Below are positions 16,760 through 25,592 of a stretch of 64,000 nucleotides of DNA, piece after piece. The position numbers were made by a program, and so were the translations under genes. Each line of letters begins with the position of its first letter. Positions within the stretch are counted from its first letter, which is position 1. The stretch covers positions 937,781 to 1,001,780 of the forward strand of contig NZ_LNUP01000011.1 of the NCBI RefSeq assembly GCF_001512295.1. The letters run 5' to 3'. Below the pieces are notes generated by a model. It saw only the letters and a list, made by a program, of their open reading frames with translations. It was not told where the DNA came from and did no database searches. The stretch is from Pseudomonas sp. EpS/L25. Its GTDB lineage: Bacteria > Pseudomonadota > Gammaproteobacteria > Pseudomonadales > Pseudomonadaceae.

Positions 16760-18237
16760 CCCTGCAACGCTTCCAGATGTGCATCGACGGCGAATGGACC
16801 GAGGCCCGCGCGGGCCGCACCTTCGCCAGTCTCAATCCGGCCACCGCCGAGCCTTGGGCGGAGCTGCCCGATGCCGACGCCGAGGACGTCGATCGCGCCG
16901 TCCAGGCCGCCCAGCGCGCCTTCGAGGCACCCGCCTGGCGCAGCCTGACCGCCACCGCCCGCGGCAAGCTGCTACGCCGGCTGGGCGATCTCATCGCCGA
17001 GAACAAGGAAGCCCTGGCCCAGCTGGAGAGCCGCGATAACGGCAAGCTGATCCGCGAGACCCGCGGCCAGGTCGGCTACCTGCCGGAATTCTTCCACTAC
17101 ACCGCCGGCCTGGCCGACAAGCTCGAAGGTGGCACCCTGCCGCTGGACAAGACCGACCTCTTCGCCTACACGGTGCACGAGCCGCTGGGTGTGATCGCCG
17201 GCATCGTGCCCTGGAATAGCCCGCTGTACCTGACCGCCATCAAGGTCGCGCCGGCGCTGGCCGCCGGCAACACCGTGGTGATCAAGCCCTCCGAGCATGC
17301 CTCCGCCACCATCCTGGAGCTCGCGCGGCTAGCACTGGCAGCCGGCATTCCGCCCGGCGTGTTCAACGTGGTGACCGGCTATGGTCCGGGCGCCGGCGCG
17401 GCCCTCACCCGCCATCCGCTGGTGCGCAAGATCGCCTTCACCGGCGGCGCGGCCACCGCCCGCCACGTGGTGCGCGCCAGCGCCGAGAACTTCGCCAAGC
17501 TGAGCCTGGAGCTGGGCGGCAAGTCGCCCAACATCATCTTCGCCGATGCCGACCTGGACAGCGCGGTGAACGGTGCGGTGGCCGGCATCTACGCCGCCTC
17601 CGGGCAGAGCTGCGTGGCCGGCTCGCGGCTGCTGGTACAGGACGAGATCTACGAGGAATTCGTCGCCCGGCTGGTGGCGCGTGCCCAGCGCATCCGCATC
17701 GGCAATCCCCAGGACGACGCCAGCGAGATGGGCCCCATGGCCACCGCGCAGCAGCTCGCCATCGTCGAGCGGCTGGTGGGCGAGGCCCTGGCCGAAGGTG
17801 CCACCCTGCGCCTGGGCGGCAAGCGGCCGAACACCGGTAGCGCCGGCTGGTACTACGAACCCACCCTGCTGGAATGCGACCGGCACTCGCTGCGCATCAT
17901 GCAGGAGGAAGTCTTCGGCCCGGTGGCCGCGGTGATCCGCTTCAAGGACGAGGCCGAGGCCCTGCGCCTGGCCAACGACAGCGAGCTGGGTCTCGCCGCC
18001 GGCATCTGGACTCGTGACCTGGGCCGTGCCCATCGCCTGGCGCGGGACATCCGCTCCGGCATCATCTGGGTCAATACCTATCGCGCCGTCTCGGCCATGG
18101 CGCCGATCGGCGGTTTCAAGAACAGCGGCTACGGCCGCGAGAGCGGCATCGACTCGGTACTGGCCTATACCGAAACCAAGACGGTATGGATCAACCTGTC
18201 CCAGGCACCGATGCCCGATCCCTTTGTGATGCGTTGA
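16756..18237 (+). CDS. NAD(P)-dependent aldehyde dehydrogenase
   Basis: A full-length (493-residue) ALDH-superfamily enzyme oxidising an aldehyde to a carboxylate. Seen are VPWNSPLYLTAIKVAPALAAGN, KPSEHAS for the cofactor, the catalytic glutamate in LELGGKSPNI and the catalytic cysteine in ASGQSCVAGSR, with the EEVFGPV motif near 390. It is coupled to the preceding hydrolase by ATGA overlap. A monooxygenase-hydrolase-ALDH sequence fits a pathway in which ring cleavage gives a semialdehyde. The exact aldehyde is unknown. Confidence 0.93.
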   Translation: MTLQRFQMCIDGEWTEARAGRTFASLNPATAEPWAELPDADAEDVDRAVQAAQRAFEAPAWRSLTATARGKLLRRLGDLIAENKEALAQLESRDNGKLIRETRGQVGYLPEFFHYTAGLADKLEGGTLPLDKTDLFAYTVHEPLGVIAGIVPWNSPLYLTAIKVAPALAAGNTVVIKPSEHASATILELARLALAAGIPPGVFNVVTGYGPGAGAALTRHPLVRKIAFTGGAATARHVVRASAENFAKLSLELGGKSPNIIFADADLDSAVNGAVAGIYAASGQSCVAGSRLLVQDEIYEEFVARLVARAQRIRIGNPQDDASEMGPMATAQQLAIVERLVGEALAEGATLRLGGKRPNTGSAGWYYEPTLLECDRHSLRIMQEEVFGPVAAVIRFKDEAEALRLANDSELGLAAGIWTRDLGRAHRLARDIRSGIIWVNTYRAVSAMAPIGGFKNSGYGRESGIDSVLAYTETKTVWINLSQAPMPDPFVMR

Positions 18238-18252
18238 ATGAGGTTGGCAGTC

Positions 18253-18738
18253 ATGATCGATCCCGCAGTCTACAAGCAGGTAATGGGCGCCTTTCCCTCC
18301 GGCGTCACCGTGGTCACCACCCTGGATGCCGAGGGCAACCTGGCCGGCCTGACCGCCAGCGCCTTCAGCGCCCTGTCGCTGGACCCGGCGCTGGTGCTCT
18401 TCTGCCCCAACTACAGCTCCGATACCTATCCCCTGCTGCGCGACGGCAAGGGCTTCGCCATCCACCTGCTGAGCGCGGAACAGCAGCGCATCGCCTACGC
18501 CTTCGCCAGCAAGGGCAAGGACAAGACCCAGGGCATCGAGTGGACGCGCAGTGCCCTGGGCAATCCGCTGCTGGCCAACGCCACCGCGGTGATCGAGTGC
18601 GAGCTGTGGCGCGAGTACGATGGCGGCGACCACGCCATCATCGTCGGCGCGGTGAAAAATCTCATCGTGCCGGAACAGGAGGTCGTGCCGATGCTCTATC
18701 ACAGGGGACGCATGGGGGCCGCACCGGTGCATGCCTGA
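18253..18738 (+). CDS. Flavin reductase (HpaC/RutF-like)
   Basis: A 161-residue flavin reductase-like domain protein: FPSGVTVVTT, GLTASAFSALSLDPALVLFC and the C-terminal HAIIVGAVKNL are typical of HpaC/RutF proteins that supply reduced FMN or FAD to a partner oxygenase. The partner is presumably the LLM monooxygenase encoded at 14193. The frame starts directly after the aldehyde dehydrogenase stop; the ATG at 18253, preceded by GAGG, was preferred over 18238. Last gene of the catabolic run. Confidence 0.9.
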   Translation: MIDPAVYKQVMGAFPSGVTVVTTLDAEGNLAGLTASAFSALSLDPALVLFCPNYSSDTYPLLRDGKGFAIHLLSAEQQRIAYAFASKGKDKTQGIEWTRSALGNPLLANATAVIECELWREYDGGDHAIIVGAVKNLIVPEQEVVPMLYHRGRMGAAPVHA

Positions 18739-18911
18739 AGCCGGCACGCTACCGCCGGGCTTATGAGCGCCAAGGGGCCGTGCTAGAATTCTGCCCTTTC
18801 GGACAGGCATGAGCCGTGCGGTAACAGCGGCCTGTGATCGCCCCGGCGCGGCCGACTCCACGACCCGCCCCCTCGTCCATCGCCTGTAGAACCGGTCCGC
18901 CAGGGAGCCCC

Positions 18912-19667
18912 ATGAGACGCGCGCAACTCGACGACAGCTTCAAGATCACCCGCAGCCCCGTCACCCTTCGCGAGATGGTGTGCAACCGCCTGCGCCAGGC
19001 GATCCTGAACTTCCAGCTGTTGCCGGGCGACCGCCTGGTGGAGCGCGATCTCTGCGACCGCCTGGGCGTCAGCCGTACCTCGGTACGGGAGGCATTGCGC
19101 CATCTCGAATCCGAGGGCCTGGTGGAATTCGCCGATGCCCGCGGACCACGCGTGGCCATCATTACCCTAGAGGACGCCTGCGACCTCTATGAGCTGCGCT
19201 GCGTGCTGGAAGGCATGATCGTGCAGCTGTTCACCCTGCGTGCCGGCGCCAAGGAAATCGAGGCCCTGGAGCGCGCCCTGGCGGAAAACCGCGAGGCCCT
19301 GGAAGGCGCCGAGCTGCCTGAGGTGATCGAGAGCGTCCAGCGCTTCTACGACGTGCTGATGGAGGGCTGCGGCAACCGTGTCGCCGCCACCCAGTTGCGC
19401 CAGTTGCAGGCGCGCGTCAGCTATCTGCGCGCGACCTCGGTGTCCCAGGCCAATCGCCGCCAGGCGAGCAATGCCGAGATGGAGCGCATCGTCGCGGCGA
19501 TCCGTAGCGGGGATGCCCTGGCCGCCCACCAGGCCTCGGTCGACCACGTGCGCTCGGCCGCCAAGGTGGCCCTCGACTATCTTCAGCGCCAGCAGGAGCA
19601 CGAGGGCGAAGTCGCCCGCGAACTCTTCGTGCCCCGGGTGCAGGACGACCCGCGCATCGAGCGCTAG
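18912..19667 (+). CDS. GntR-family (FadR/FCD) regulator
   Basis: A 251-residue regulator with an N-terminal winged helix (about 15-75: [20 protein letters not shown] then [13 protein letters not shown]) and an all-helical FCD ligand-binding domain (about 90-220). FCD proteins bind small carboxylates and operators of about 10-14 bp shaped TGGTNNNACCA. The only regulator gene inside the 12.5-25.3 kb cluster, it is the natural candidate for the TGGTATACCA sites found there. No such site precedes its own gene. The ATG at 18912 after GGGAGCC is preferred over the upstream in-frame start at 18834. It converges on DUF1330 with a hairpin between them. Confidence 0.9.
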   Translation: MRRAQLDDSFKITRSPVTLREMVCNRLRQAILNFQLLPGDRLVERDLCDRLGVSRTSVREALRHLESEGLVEFADARGPRVAIITLEDACDLYELRCVLEGMIVQLFTLRAGAKEIEALERALAENREALEGAELPEVIESVQRFYDVLMEGCGNRVAATQLRQLQARVSYLRATSVSQANRRQASNAEMERIVAAIRSGDALAAHQASVDHVRSAAKVALDYLQRQQEHEGEVARELFVPRVQDDPRIER

Positions 19668-19680
19668 GCGATCCTGCCTA

Positions 19681-19710
19681 GGCCAGGCGTGGCCTCAACC
19701 CCGCCTGGCC
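19681..19710. terminator. Bidirectional hairpin between convergent genes
   Basis: GGCCAGGCG (19681-19689) and CGCCTGGCC (19702-19710) are perfect arms separated by 12 nt, between the GntR gene and the convergent DUF1330 gene. There is no T-tract. Confidence 0.55.
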
Positions 19711-19714
19711 ACCG

Positions 19715-20002
19715 TCACAGTCCTTCGACGATGAAGATCTCCGCCCGTGCCGCCGTCTGGCGATGGCCACAGGCCTCCTGGTATTCCGCCGAACGATAGC
19801 AGGCCAGCGCCTGTTCGTAGGAATCGAATTCGATTACCACGCGGCGGGTCGCCCAGCCGTCGCCTTCCAGTTGCGCGGCCCGACCACCCCGGGCGAGGAA
19901 GCGACCGCCATAGCGGGCGAAGGCCGCAGGGGCACGTTCGGTATAGCCCCTATATGCCTCGGGATCGGTCACGTCGACCTGGGCGATCCAATAGCCTTTC
20001 AT
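19715..20002 (-). CDS. DUF1330-family small protein
   Basis: A 95-residue dimeric alpha-beta barrel-type protein: MKGYWIAQVDVTDPEAYRGY, the central RVVIEFDSYEQALACYRSAEY and RAEIFIVEGL are diagnostic of DUF1330. Function is unproven; these proteins often sit with monooxygenase or catabolic genes and may act as small isomerases or monooxygenases. A perfect TGGTATACCA lies 34 nt before its start, in a divergent promoter shared with the RibB-like gene. A GAGGT ribosome binding site precedes the ATG. Confidence 0.85.
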   Translation of the reverse strand: MKGYWIAQVDVTDPEAYRGYTERAPAAFARYGGRFLARGGRAAQLEGDGWATRRVVIEFDSYEQALACYRSAEYQEACGHRQTAARAEIFIVEGL

Positions 20003-20035
20003 GGAATCTCACCTCTTTCGCTGCGTTTTGTCTCA

Positions 20036-20045
20036 TGGTATACCA
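20036..20045. promoter_or_regulatory. TGGTATACCA operator in the DUF1330 / ribB-like divergent promoter
   Basis: Perfect TGGTATACCA, 34 nt upstream of the DUF1330 start and 37 nt upstream of the ribB-like GTG. One site could control both directions. Confidence 0.7.
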
Positions 20046-20081
20046 GATTACAGAGAAATTCCGCCTATCCGTGAGGTTACC

Positions 20082-21191
20082 GTGGCCATCCACCCCATCG
20101 AAGCGATCATCGAGGATTTCCGTGCCGGCAAGATGGTCATCCTGGTCGACGACGAAGACCGCGAGAACGAAGGTGACATCCTGCTGGCCGCCGACGCCTG
20201 CACCCCCGCGGCGATCAGCTTCATGGCCCGGGAAGCCCGCGGCCTGATCTGCCTGACCCTCACCGAGGAGCGCTGCCGCCGGCTCAACCTGATGCAGATG
20301 GTCAGCGACAACGGCACGGTGCATGGCACCGCCTTCACCGTCTCCATCGAGGCGGCCACCGGGGTCACCACCGGCATCTCGGCCGCTGACCGGGCACGCA
20401 CCATCGAGGCCGCGGTGGCGCCGGACGCCAGCCCTCGCGACCTGGTCCAGCCCGGCCACATCTTTCCCCTGCGCGCCCGCGACGGTGGCGTGCTGACCCG
20501 AGCCGGCCACACCGAGGCCGGTTGCGACCTGGCCCGCCTGGCCGGGCGCGATCCATCCGCGGTGATCGTCGAGGTGATGAACGATGACGGCAGCATGGCG
20601 CGGCGCCCGGACCTGGAGCGCTTCGGCGAGCGCCACGGCATCAAGCTCGGCACCATTGCCGACCTCATCCACTATCGCCTGCGTCACGAGCACACCGTGG
20701 TCCGCATCGGCGAAAGCGAACTGCCTACCGTGCATGGCACCTTCCGCCTGCTGACCTACGAAGATCGCATCGAGGGCGGCGTCCACCTGGCCATGGTGAT
20801 TGGCGACCTCGACCGCGAGACGCCCACCCTGGTGCGCGTCCACGCCCTGGACCCACTGCGCGACCTGGTCGGTGCCGAGTACAGCGGTCCGCCGAGCTGG
20901 ACCCTCTGGGCCGCACTGCAACGCGTCGCCGAGGAAGGCCATGGCATCGTCGTGGTGCTGGCCAACCACGAATCCTCCCAGGCCCTGCTCGCCCGGGTGC
21001 CCTCGCTGACGCAGCCCAGGCGGCTGTTCGAGCGCTCGCAATCGCGGATCTACGCCGAAGTGGGGACCGGGGCCCAGATCCTGCAGGACCTGGGCGTGAG
21101 CCGCATTCGTCACCTCGGTCTGCCACTGCGCTACGCGGGCCTGACCGGCTACGAACTGGAAATCGTCGAGACCCTGCCCTTCTCCGGCTGA
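20082..21191 (+). CDS. ribB: RibB paralogue with degenerate GTP cyclohydrolase II domain
   Basis: A 369-residue two-domain protein. The N-terminal half is 3,4-dihydroxy-2-butanone-4-phosphate synthase, with the acidic [11 protein letters not shown] loop at about 25-35, [12 protein letters not shown], and the catalytic His in RAGHTEAG. The C-terminal half aligns with GTP cyclohydrolase II, but the three zinc-binding cysteines (family CxxGDxxxSxRCDC) are absent: the equivalent stretch reads [20 protein letters not shown]. It should therefore supply only the four-carbon riboflavin precursor. A GTG start after GTGAGG gives the normal N-terminus. Placement with flavin-dependent enzymes in the TGGTATACCA regulon suggests raised flavin supply during catabolism. 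Confidence 0.9.
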   Translation: MAIHPIEAIIEDFRAGKMVILVDDEDRENEGDILLAADACTPAAISFMAREARGLICLTLTEERCRRLNLMQMVSDNGTVHGTAFTVSIEAATGVTTGISAADRARTIEAAVAPDASPRDLVQPGHIFPLRARDGGVLTRAGHTEAGCDLARLAGRDPSAVIVEVMNDDGSMARRPDLERFGERHGIKLGTIADLIHYRLRHEHTVVRIGESELPTVHGTFRLLTYEDRIEGGVHLAMVIGDLDRETPTLVRVHALDPLRDLVGAEYSGPPSWTLWAALQRVAEEGHGIVVVLANHESSQALLARVPSLTQPRRLFERSQSRIYAEVGTGAQILQDLGVSRIRHLGLPLRYAGLTGYELEIVETLPFSG

Positions 21192-21227
21192 TGGCAAAAC
21201 GTCATGCGGGAAGGCTTGCAAAAGGTT

Positions 21228-21237
21228 TGGAATACCA
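21228..21237. promoter_or_regulatory. TGGAATACCA operator before the ABC transporter
   Basis: TTTGGAATACCATAATAT contains a one-mismatch copy of the palindrome, 147 nt upstream of the binding-protein gene and just after the ribB-like stop. The AT-rich bases to its right could hold a -10 element. Confidence 0.5.
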
Positions 21238-21383
21238 TAATATCGAATTACGCCAAGGCCCGGATCAGACGGGCCCGATAGAACAAGTCCAAGGCCTCCC
21301 TTTTTCTGGCCCCTGGCCGCACTGCTCTTAGAACGGACGAGGCCTTCCGGCCGCGTCGATCCAATAACAGAGAGGGCATCAAG

Positions 21384-22406
21384 ATGTTGCTGAAGCGCAA
21401 AGTCGTATCCGTGGTCGTCGCCGGCCTGCTCGCCACCCTGGGCGTCCAGGCCCAGGCGGAAAGCCTCAACTTCACCAGCTGGGGCGGCACCACCCAGGAC
21501 GCCCAGAAGAAAGCCTGGGCCGAGCCCTTCACCCAGCAGACCGGCATCCAGGTGGTGCAGGACGGCCCCACCGACTACGGCAAGCTGCAGGCCATGGTGC
21601 AGAGCGGCAATGTCCAGTGGGACGTGGTGGACGTGGAGGCGGACTTCGCCCTGCGCGCCGCCCAGCAAGGGCTGCTCGAACCACTGGACTTCAAGACCAT
21701 CGATCGTGCCAAGATCGATCCGCGCTTCGTCAACGATCACGCCGTGGGTTCCTTCTTCTTCTCCTTCGTGCTCGGCTACAACCAGGGCAAGCTGGGCAGC
21801 AAGCAGCCCCAAGACTGGTCGGCGCTGTTCGACACCACCACCTACCCCGGCAAGCGCGCCCTCTACAAGTGGCCGAGCCCCGGCGTGCTGGAGCTGGCGC
21901 TGCTGGCCGACGGCGTACCCAAGGACAAGCTCTACCCGCTGGACCTGGACCGCGCCTTCAAGAAGCTCGACACCATCAAGAAGGACATCGTCTGGTGGGG
22001 TGGTGGCGCCCAGTCCCAGCAGTTGCTCGCCTCCGGTGAAGCGACCCTGGGCCAGTTCTGGAACGGCCGGGTCTATGCCCTGCAGCAGGACGGCGCACCG
22101 GTCGGCGTTAGCTGGAAGCAGAACCTGGTCATGGCCGACATGCTGGTGGTGCCCAAGGGCGCCAAGAACAAGGACGCGGCGATGAAGTTTCTCGCCGAAG
22201 CGAGCGGCGCCAAGGGCCAGGCGGATTTCGCCAACCTCACCGCCTACGCCCCGGTCAATGTCGACAGCGTCGCCAAGCTGACGCCCGACCTGGCCAAGAA
22301 CCTGCCCACGGCCTATGCAAGCGAGCAGGTGACCCTGGACTTCGCCTACTGGGCCCAGCACGGCAGCGAGATCGCCAGCCGCTGGAACGAATGGCTGGTG
22401 AAATGA
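21384..22406 (+). CDS. Polyamine-type ABC transporter, periplasmic binding protein
   Basis: A 340-residue protein with a clear signal peptide (MLLKRKVVSVVVAG, cleavage near AQA-ES at about 25) and a PotD/PotF-type fold: LNFTSWGGTTQDAQKKAW at the start, then WDVVDVEADFALRAAQQGLL and FWNGRVYALQQDGAPVG. The family binds spermidine, putrescine and many other small cationic or carboxylate ligands. First gene of a four-gene importer, preceded by an operator of the local regulon. It therefore probably imports the cluster's substrate or a related compound; true polyamine binding is not assured. Confidence 0.9.
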   Translation: MLLKRKVVSVVVAGLLATLGVQAQAESLNFTSWGGTTQDAQKKAWAEPFTQQTGIQVVQDGPTDYGKLQAMVQSGNVQWDVVDVEADFALRAAQQGLLEPLDFKTIDRAKIDPRFVNDHAVGSFFFSFVLGYNQGKLGSKQPQDWSALFDTTTYPGKRALYKWPSPGVLELALLADGVPKDKLYPLDLDRAFKKLDTIKKDIVWWGGGAQSQQLLASGEATLGQFWNGRVYALQQDGAPVGVSWKQNLVMADMLVVPKGAKNKDAAMKFLAEASGAKGQADFANLTAYAPVNVDSVAKLTPDLAKNLPTAYASEQVTLDFAYWAQHGSEIASRWNEWLVK

Positions 22407-22407
22407 C

Positions 22408-23334
22408 ATGTCCGCCTCGAGCTCCAGCCGGGCGGTGCTCGGCACCGCCACGGACCCCAAGCGCGGGGTGAGCGACTCGGCGCGCAACCGGGGAGAGAGG
22501 GCCGTACGCTGGAAGGGGGCGAGTCATCTCGTCCCTGCCCTGCTGTTCCTCGGCCTGTTCTTCCTGATCCCGCTGATCGGCCTGCTGCTGCGGGGCTTTC
22601 TCGAACCCACGCCGGGGCTGGGCAACTACCAGACCCTGTTCGCCAACGGCGCCTACGCCCAGGTGTTGCTCAACACCTTCGGCGTCGCCGCCTTGGTGAC
22701 CCTGTTCAGTGTGCTGATCGGCTTTCCGCTGGCCTGGACCATCACCCTGATGCCGCGTGGCTGGGGTCGGCTGCTGTTCAACATCGTGCTGTTGTCGATG
22801 TGGACCAGCCTGCTCGCCCGTACCTATGCCTGGCTGGTGCTGTTGCAGGGCTCGGGAGTGGTGAACAAGCTGTTGCTGGCGGCCGGCCTGATCGACGAGC
22901 CCCTGGCCCTGGTCAACAACCTCACCGGGGTGGTGATCGGCATGACCTACATCATGATCCCCTTCATCGTGCTGCCGCTGCAGGCCACGCTGCAGGCCAT
23001 GGACCCCATGGTGCTGCAGGCGGGCGCCATCTGCGGCGCCAGTCCCTGGACCAACTTCCGCAAGGTGTTCCTGCCCATGTGCCGGTCGGGCCTGGGCTCG
23101 GGGGCGCTGATGGTATTCGTCATGTCCCTCGGCTACTACGTCACCCCGGCGCTGCTGGGCGGGGCGCAGAACATGATGCTGCCGGAGTTCATCATCCAGC
23201 AGGTGCAATCCTTCCTGAACTGGGGACTGGCCAGCGCCGCCGCGGCCTTGCTGATCGTCATCGCCCTGATGCTGTTCGCCCTCTATCTGCGCCTGCAGCC
23301 GGAATCCCCGGTCGACCCCCAGAACGCGAGGTGA
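22408..23334 (+). CDS. ABC transporter permease (PotB-like)
   Basis: A 308-residue inner-membrane subunit with six or so transmembrane helices, starting 1 nt after the binding-protein stop. The binding-protein-dependent-transport EAA loop is visible as AGAICGASPWTNFRKVFLP (about 206-224), which docks on the ATPase. An unusually long, Ser/Arg-rich cytoplasmic tail of about 40 residues precedes TM1. Confidence 0.9.
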   Translation: MSASSSSRAVLGTATDPKRGVSDSARNRGERAVRWKGASHLVPALLFLGLFFLIPLIGLLLRGFLEPTPGLGNYQTLFANGAYAQVLLNTFGVAALVTLFSVLIGFPLAWTITLMPRGWGRLLFNIVLLSMWTSLLARTYAWLVLLQGSGVVNKLLLAAGLIDEPLALVNNLTGVVIGMTYIMIPFIVLPLQATLQAMDPMVLQAGAICGASPWTNFRKVFLPMCRSGLGSGALMVFVMSLGYYVTPALLGGAQNMMLPEFIIQQVQSFLNWGLASAAAALLIVIALMLFALYLRLQPESPVDPQNAR

Positions 23335-23337
23335 CCC

Positions 23338-24147
23338 ATGCTGCTGACTCCCAATGCCATCGGCTGGCGCCTGCGCGGCGGCCTGCTGCTGATCACCGGC
23401 GTCATCGCCGCGGTCCTGCTGCTGCCCATCGTCTTCATCGTGCTGTTGTCGTTCGGCTCCTCACAGTGGCTGGTCTTCCCGCCGCCGGGCTGGACGCTGA
23501 AGTGGTACCAGCAGTTCTTCGCCAACCCGGAATGGATGCAGGCGGCGCTGGCGAGCCTCAAGGTGGCGCTGCTGACCACCCTGGTCTCGGTGGCCCTGGC
23601 GGTACCCTGCGCCTTCGCCCTGGTACGCGGCAAATTTCCCGGGCGCAAGACGCTCTATGCTGTTTTCACACTGCCGATGATCGTGCCGCTGGTGGTGATC
23701 GCCGTGGCCATCTATGCGCTGTTCCTGCGCCTGGGCTACACCGGCACCCTGCTCGCCTTCGTGGTCAGCCACGTGATCGTCGCCCTGCCCTTCGCGCTGA
23801 TCGCCATCATCAACTCGCTCAAGCTGTTCGACCAGTCCATCGAAGATGCCGCGGTGATCTGTGGCGCCTCGCGCCTGCAGGCCATCTACCGGGTGACCCT
23901 GCCGGGCATCTGGCCAGGGGTGTTCGCCGGGGCGCTGTTCGCCTTCCTGGTGTCCTGGGACGAGGTGGTGCTGAGCGTGATGATGGCCAGCCCCAACCTG
24001 CAGACCCTGCCGGTGAAGATGTGGGCGACCCTGCGCCAGGACCTGACGCCGGTGATCGCCGTGGCCTCCACGGTACTGATCGGTCTTTCCCTGCTGGTGA
24101 TGCTCGCCGCCGCCCTGCTGCGCCGCCGCCACCCCCCATCCCGCTGA
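23338..24147 (+). CDS. ABC transporter permease (PotC-like)
   Basis: A 269-residue second permease. Six hydrophobic helices and the EAA loop DAAVICGASRLQAIYRVTLP identify a PotC-type inner-membrane subunit, pairing with the gene 3 nt upstream. It ends in a basic tail (RRRHPPSR). Confidence 0.9.
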   Translation: MLLTPNAIGWRLRGGLLLITGVIAAVLLLPIVFIVLLSFGSSQWLVFPPPGWTLKWYQQFFANPEWMQAALASLKVALLTTLVSVALAVPCAFALVRGKFPGRKTLYAVFTLPMIVPLVVIAVAIYALFLRLGYTGTLLAFVVSHVIVALPFALIAIINSLKLFDQSIEDAAVICGASRLQAIYRVTLPGIWPGVFAGALFAFLVSWDEVVLSVMMASPNLQTLPVKMWATLRQDLTPVIAVASTVLIGLSLLVMLAAALLRRRHPPSR

Positions 24148-24163
24148 TACCCGGAGCCCTGCC

Positions 24164-25306
24164 ATGAGCGCCGTCCTTCAGAACACCGCCGCCGCGGCCC
24201 CCCTGGTCCGCCTGCAGAATCTCAACAAGCACTATGGCGACTTCACCGCCGTGGACGACCTGTCGCTGGACATCCACGAGGGCGAATTCCTCACCTTCCT
24301 GGGCTCCAGTGGCTCGGGCAAGTCCACCACCCTGTCGATGCTGGCAGGCTTCGAGACGCCCAGCTCCGGCGCCATCAACGTGGCCGGTCGGTCGCTGCTG
24401 CAAGTGCCGCCGCACCAGCGTGACATCGGCATGGTGTTCCAGCGCTATTCGCTGTTCCCGCATCTGTCGGTGCGCGACAACATCGGTTTTCCCCTGGACA
24501 TCCGCAAGGTCGGCACCGCCGAGCGGAACAAGAAGGTCGACGCCATGCTGCGCCTGGTGCAGTTGGAAGCCTTCGCCCATCGCCGGCCGGCGCAGCTCTC
24601 CGGCGGCCAGCAGCAGCGGGTGGCCATCGCCCGGGCGCTGGTGTACGAGCCACGCATCCTGCTCATGGACGAACCCCTGGGCGCGCTGGACAAGAAGCTG
24701 CGCGAGGATCTCCAGGACGAACTGCGCCAGCTGCACCGCCGGCTGGGCATCACCATCGTCTACGTGACCCACGACCAGGAAGAGGCCCTGCGGCTGTCCC
24801 AGCGTATCGCTATCTTCAGCCATGGACGCATCGTCGGCCTGGGCAGCGGCTACGAGCTCTACCAGAATCCGCCGAATGCCTTCGTCGCGGCCTTCCTCGG
24901 CAACTCCAACTTCCTGCGCGTCACCGCCTGCGCCCAGGCCCATTGCGAGTTCGAAGGCCAGGAACTGGCGATGCGGCCCACCGCCGGCGTCCGCCCGAAC
25001 CAGCCGTTGCTGCTGATGCTGCGCCCGGAAAAGCTGCACCTGCTGACCACCGAACAGGCGGCCACCGCGCCCAAGCCGGCGGGCTGGAACGAGATCTCCG
25101 CGCGGGTCGGTGAGGCGCTGTTCCTCGGCGAGAGCCAGAGCTGCACCCTGCAGACCGCGGGCGGCGCCCAGCTGATGGTCAAGTCACTGGCCCACGCCCA
25201 GGGTCTGCAGCCCGGCCAGGTGGTACGCCTGCGCTGGGCCGCCAACGATGCCTGTGTCTACAGCGAATGGAACGACGCCGAGCTGAGCAAGGCCACCGCC
25301 CCCTGA
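24164..25306 (+). CDS. ABC transporter ATPase (PotA-like)
   Basis: A 380-residue cytoplasmic ATPase energising the importer: Walker A GSSGSGKST (about 50-58), Q-loop, signature LSGGQQQRVAIARAL (about 145-159), Walker B RILLMDEP, switch His in YVTHDQEEAL, and a C-terminal TOBE domain (about 290-370). Final gene of the importer operon, followed by a strong hairpin. Confidence 0.93.
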   Translation: MSAVLQNTAAAAPLVRLQNLNKHYGDFTAVDDLSLDIHEGEFLTFLGSSGSGKSTTLSMLAGFETPSSGAINVAGRSLLQVPPHQRDIGMVFQRYSLFPHLSVRDNIGFPLDIRKVGTAERNKKVDAMLRLVQLEAFAHRRPAQLSGGQQQRVAIARALVYEPRILLMDEPLGALDKKLREDLQDELRQLHRRLGITIVYVTHDQEEALRLSQRIAIFSHGRIVGLGSGYELYQNPPNAFVAAFLGNSNFLRVTACAQAHCEFEGQELAMRPTAGVRPNQPLLLMLRPEKLHLLTTEQAATAPKPAGWNEISARVGEALFLGESQSCTLQTAGGAQLMVKSLAHAQGLQPGQVVRLRWAANDACVYSEWNDAELSKATAP

Positions 25307-25312
25307 GTCGCC

Positions 25313-25340
25313 CGGAGGGTGCCCCGCGCGGCACCCTCCG
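25313..25340 (+). terminator. GC-rich hairpin after the ABC operon
   Basis: CGGAGGGTGCC (25313-25323) and GGCACCCTCCG (25330-25340) are perfect 11-bp arms with a 6-nt loop, 7 nt after the ATPase stop. The run of T is lacking. The rest of the gap to 25592 shows no gene. Confidence 0.6.
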
Positions 25341-25592
25341 TTCAGCCTGGCGCCGGTCGCGGACGGCCCTAGTCCGGGCCCGCGGTGGCACCGGTCACGC
25401 CGCTCCAGTCGCCATTCATCGACCCCGCTTTGTATTCGCCAGGCCCCGGCAAAACAATCGCAGAGCCCAAGGACGGGTCTTGAGCGTCCCGACTTGCGCC
25501 CGGTTCGACAGCTAAGCAGCACCACGACAACGTACGGCAGGGACGGTCGAACGCGGACCGGACACCCTGCGGTCAGACCAAGGGGAAAGGTC

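Noticed and set aside
19950-22487. 845-codon minus-strand frame
   Set aside because: Antisense shadow of the RibB-like and ABC binding-protein genes; composition is typical of GC-rich shadow frames.
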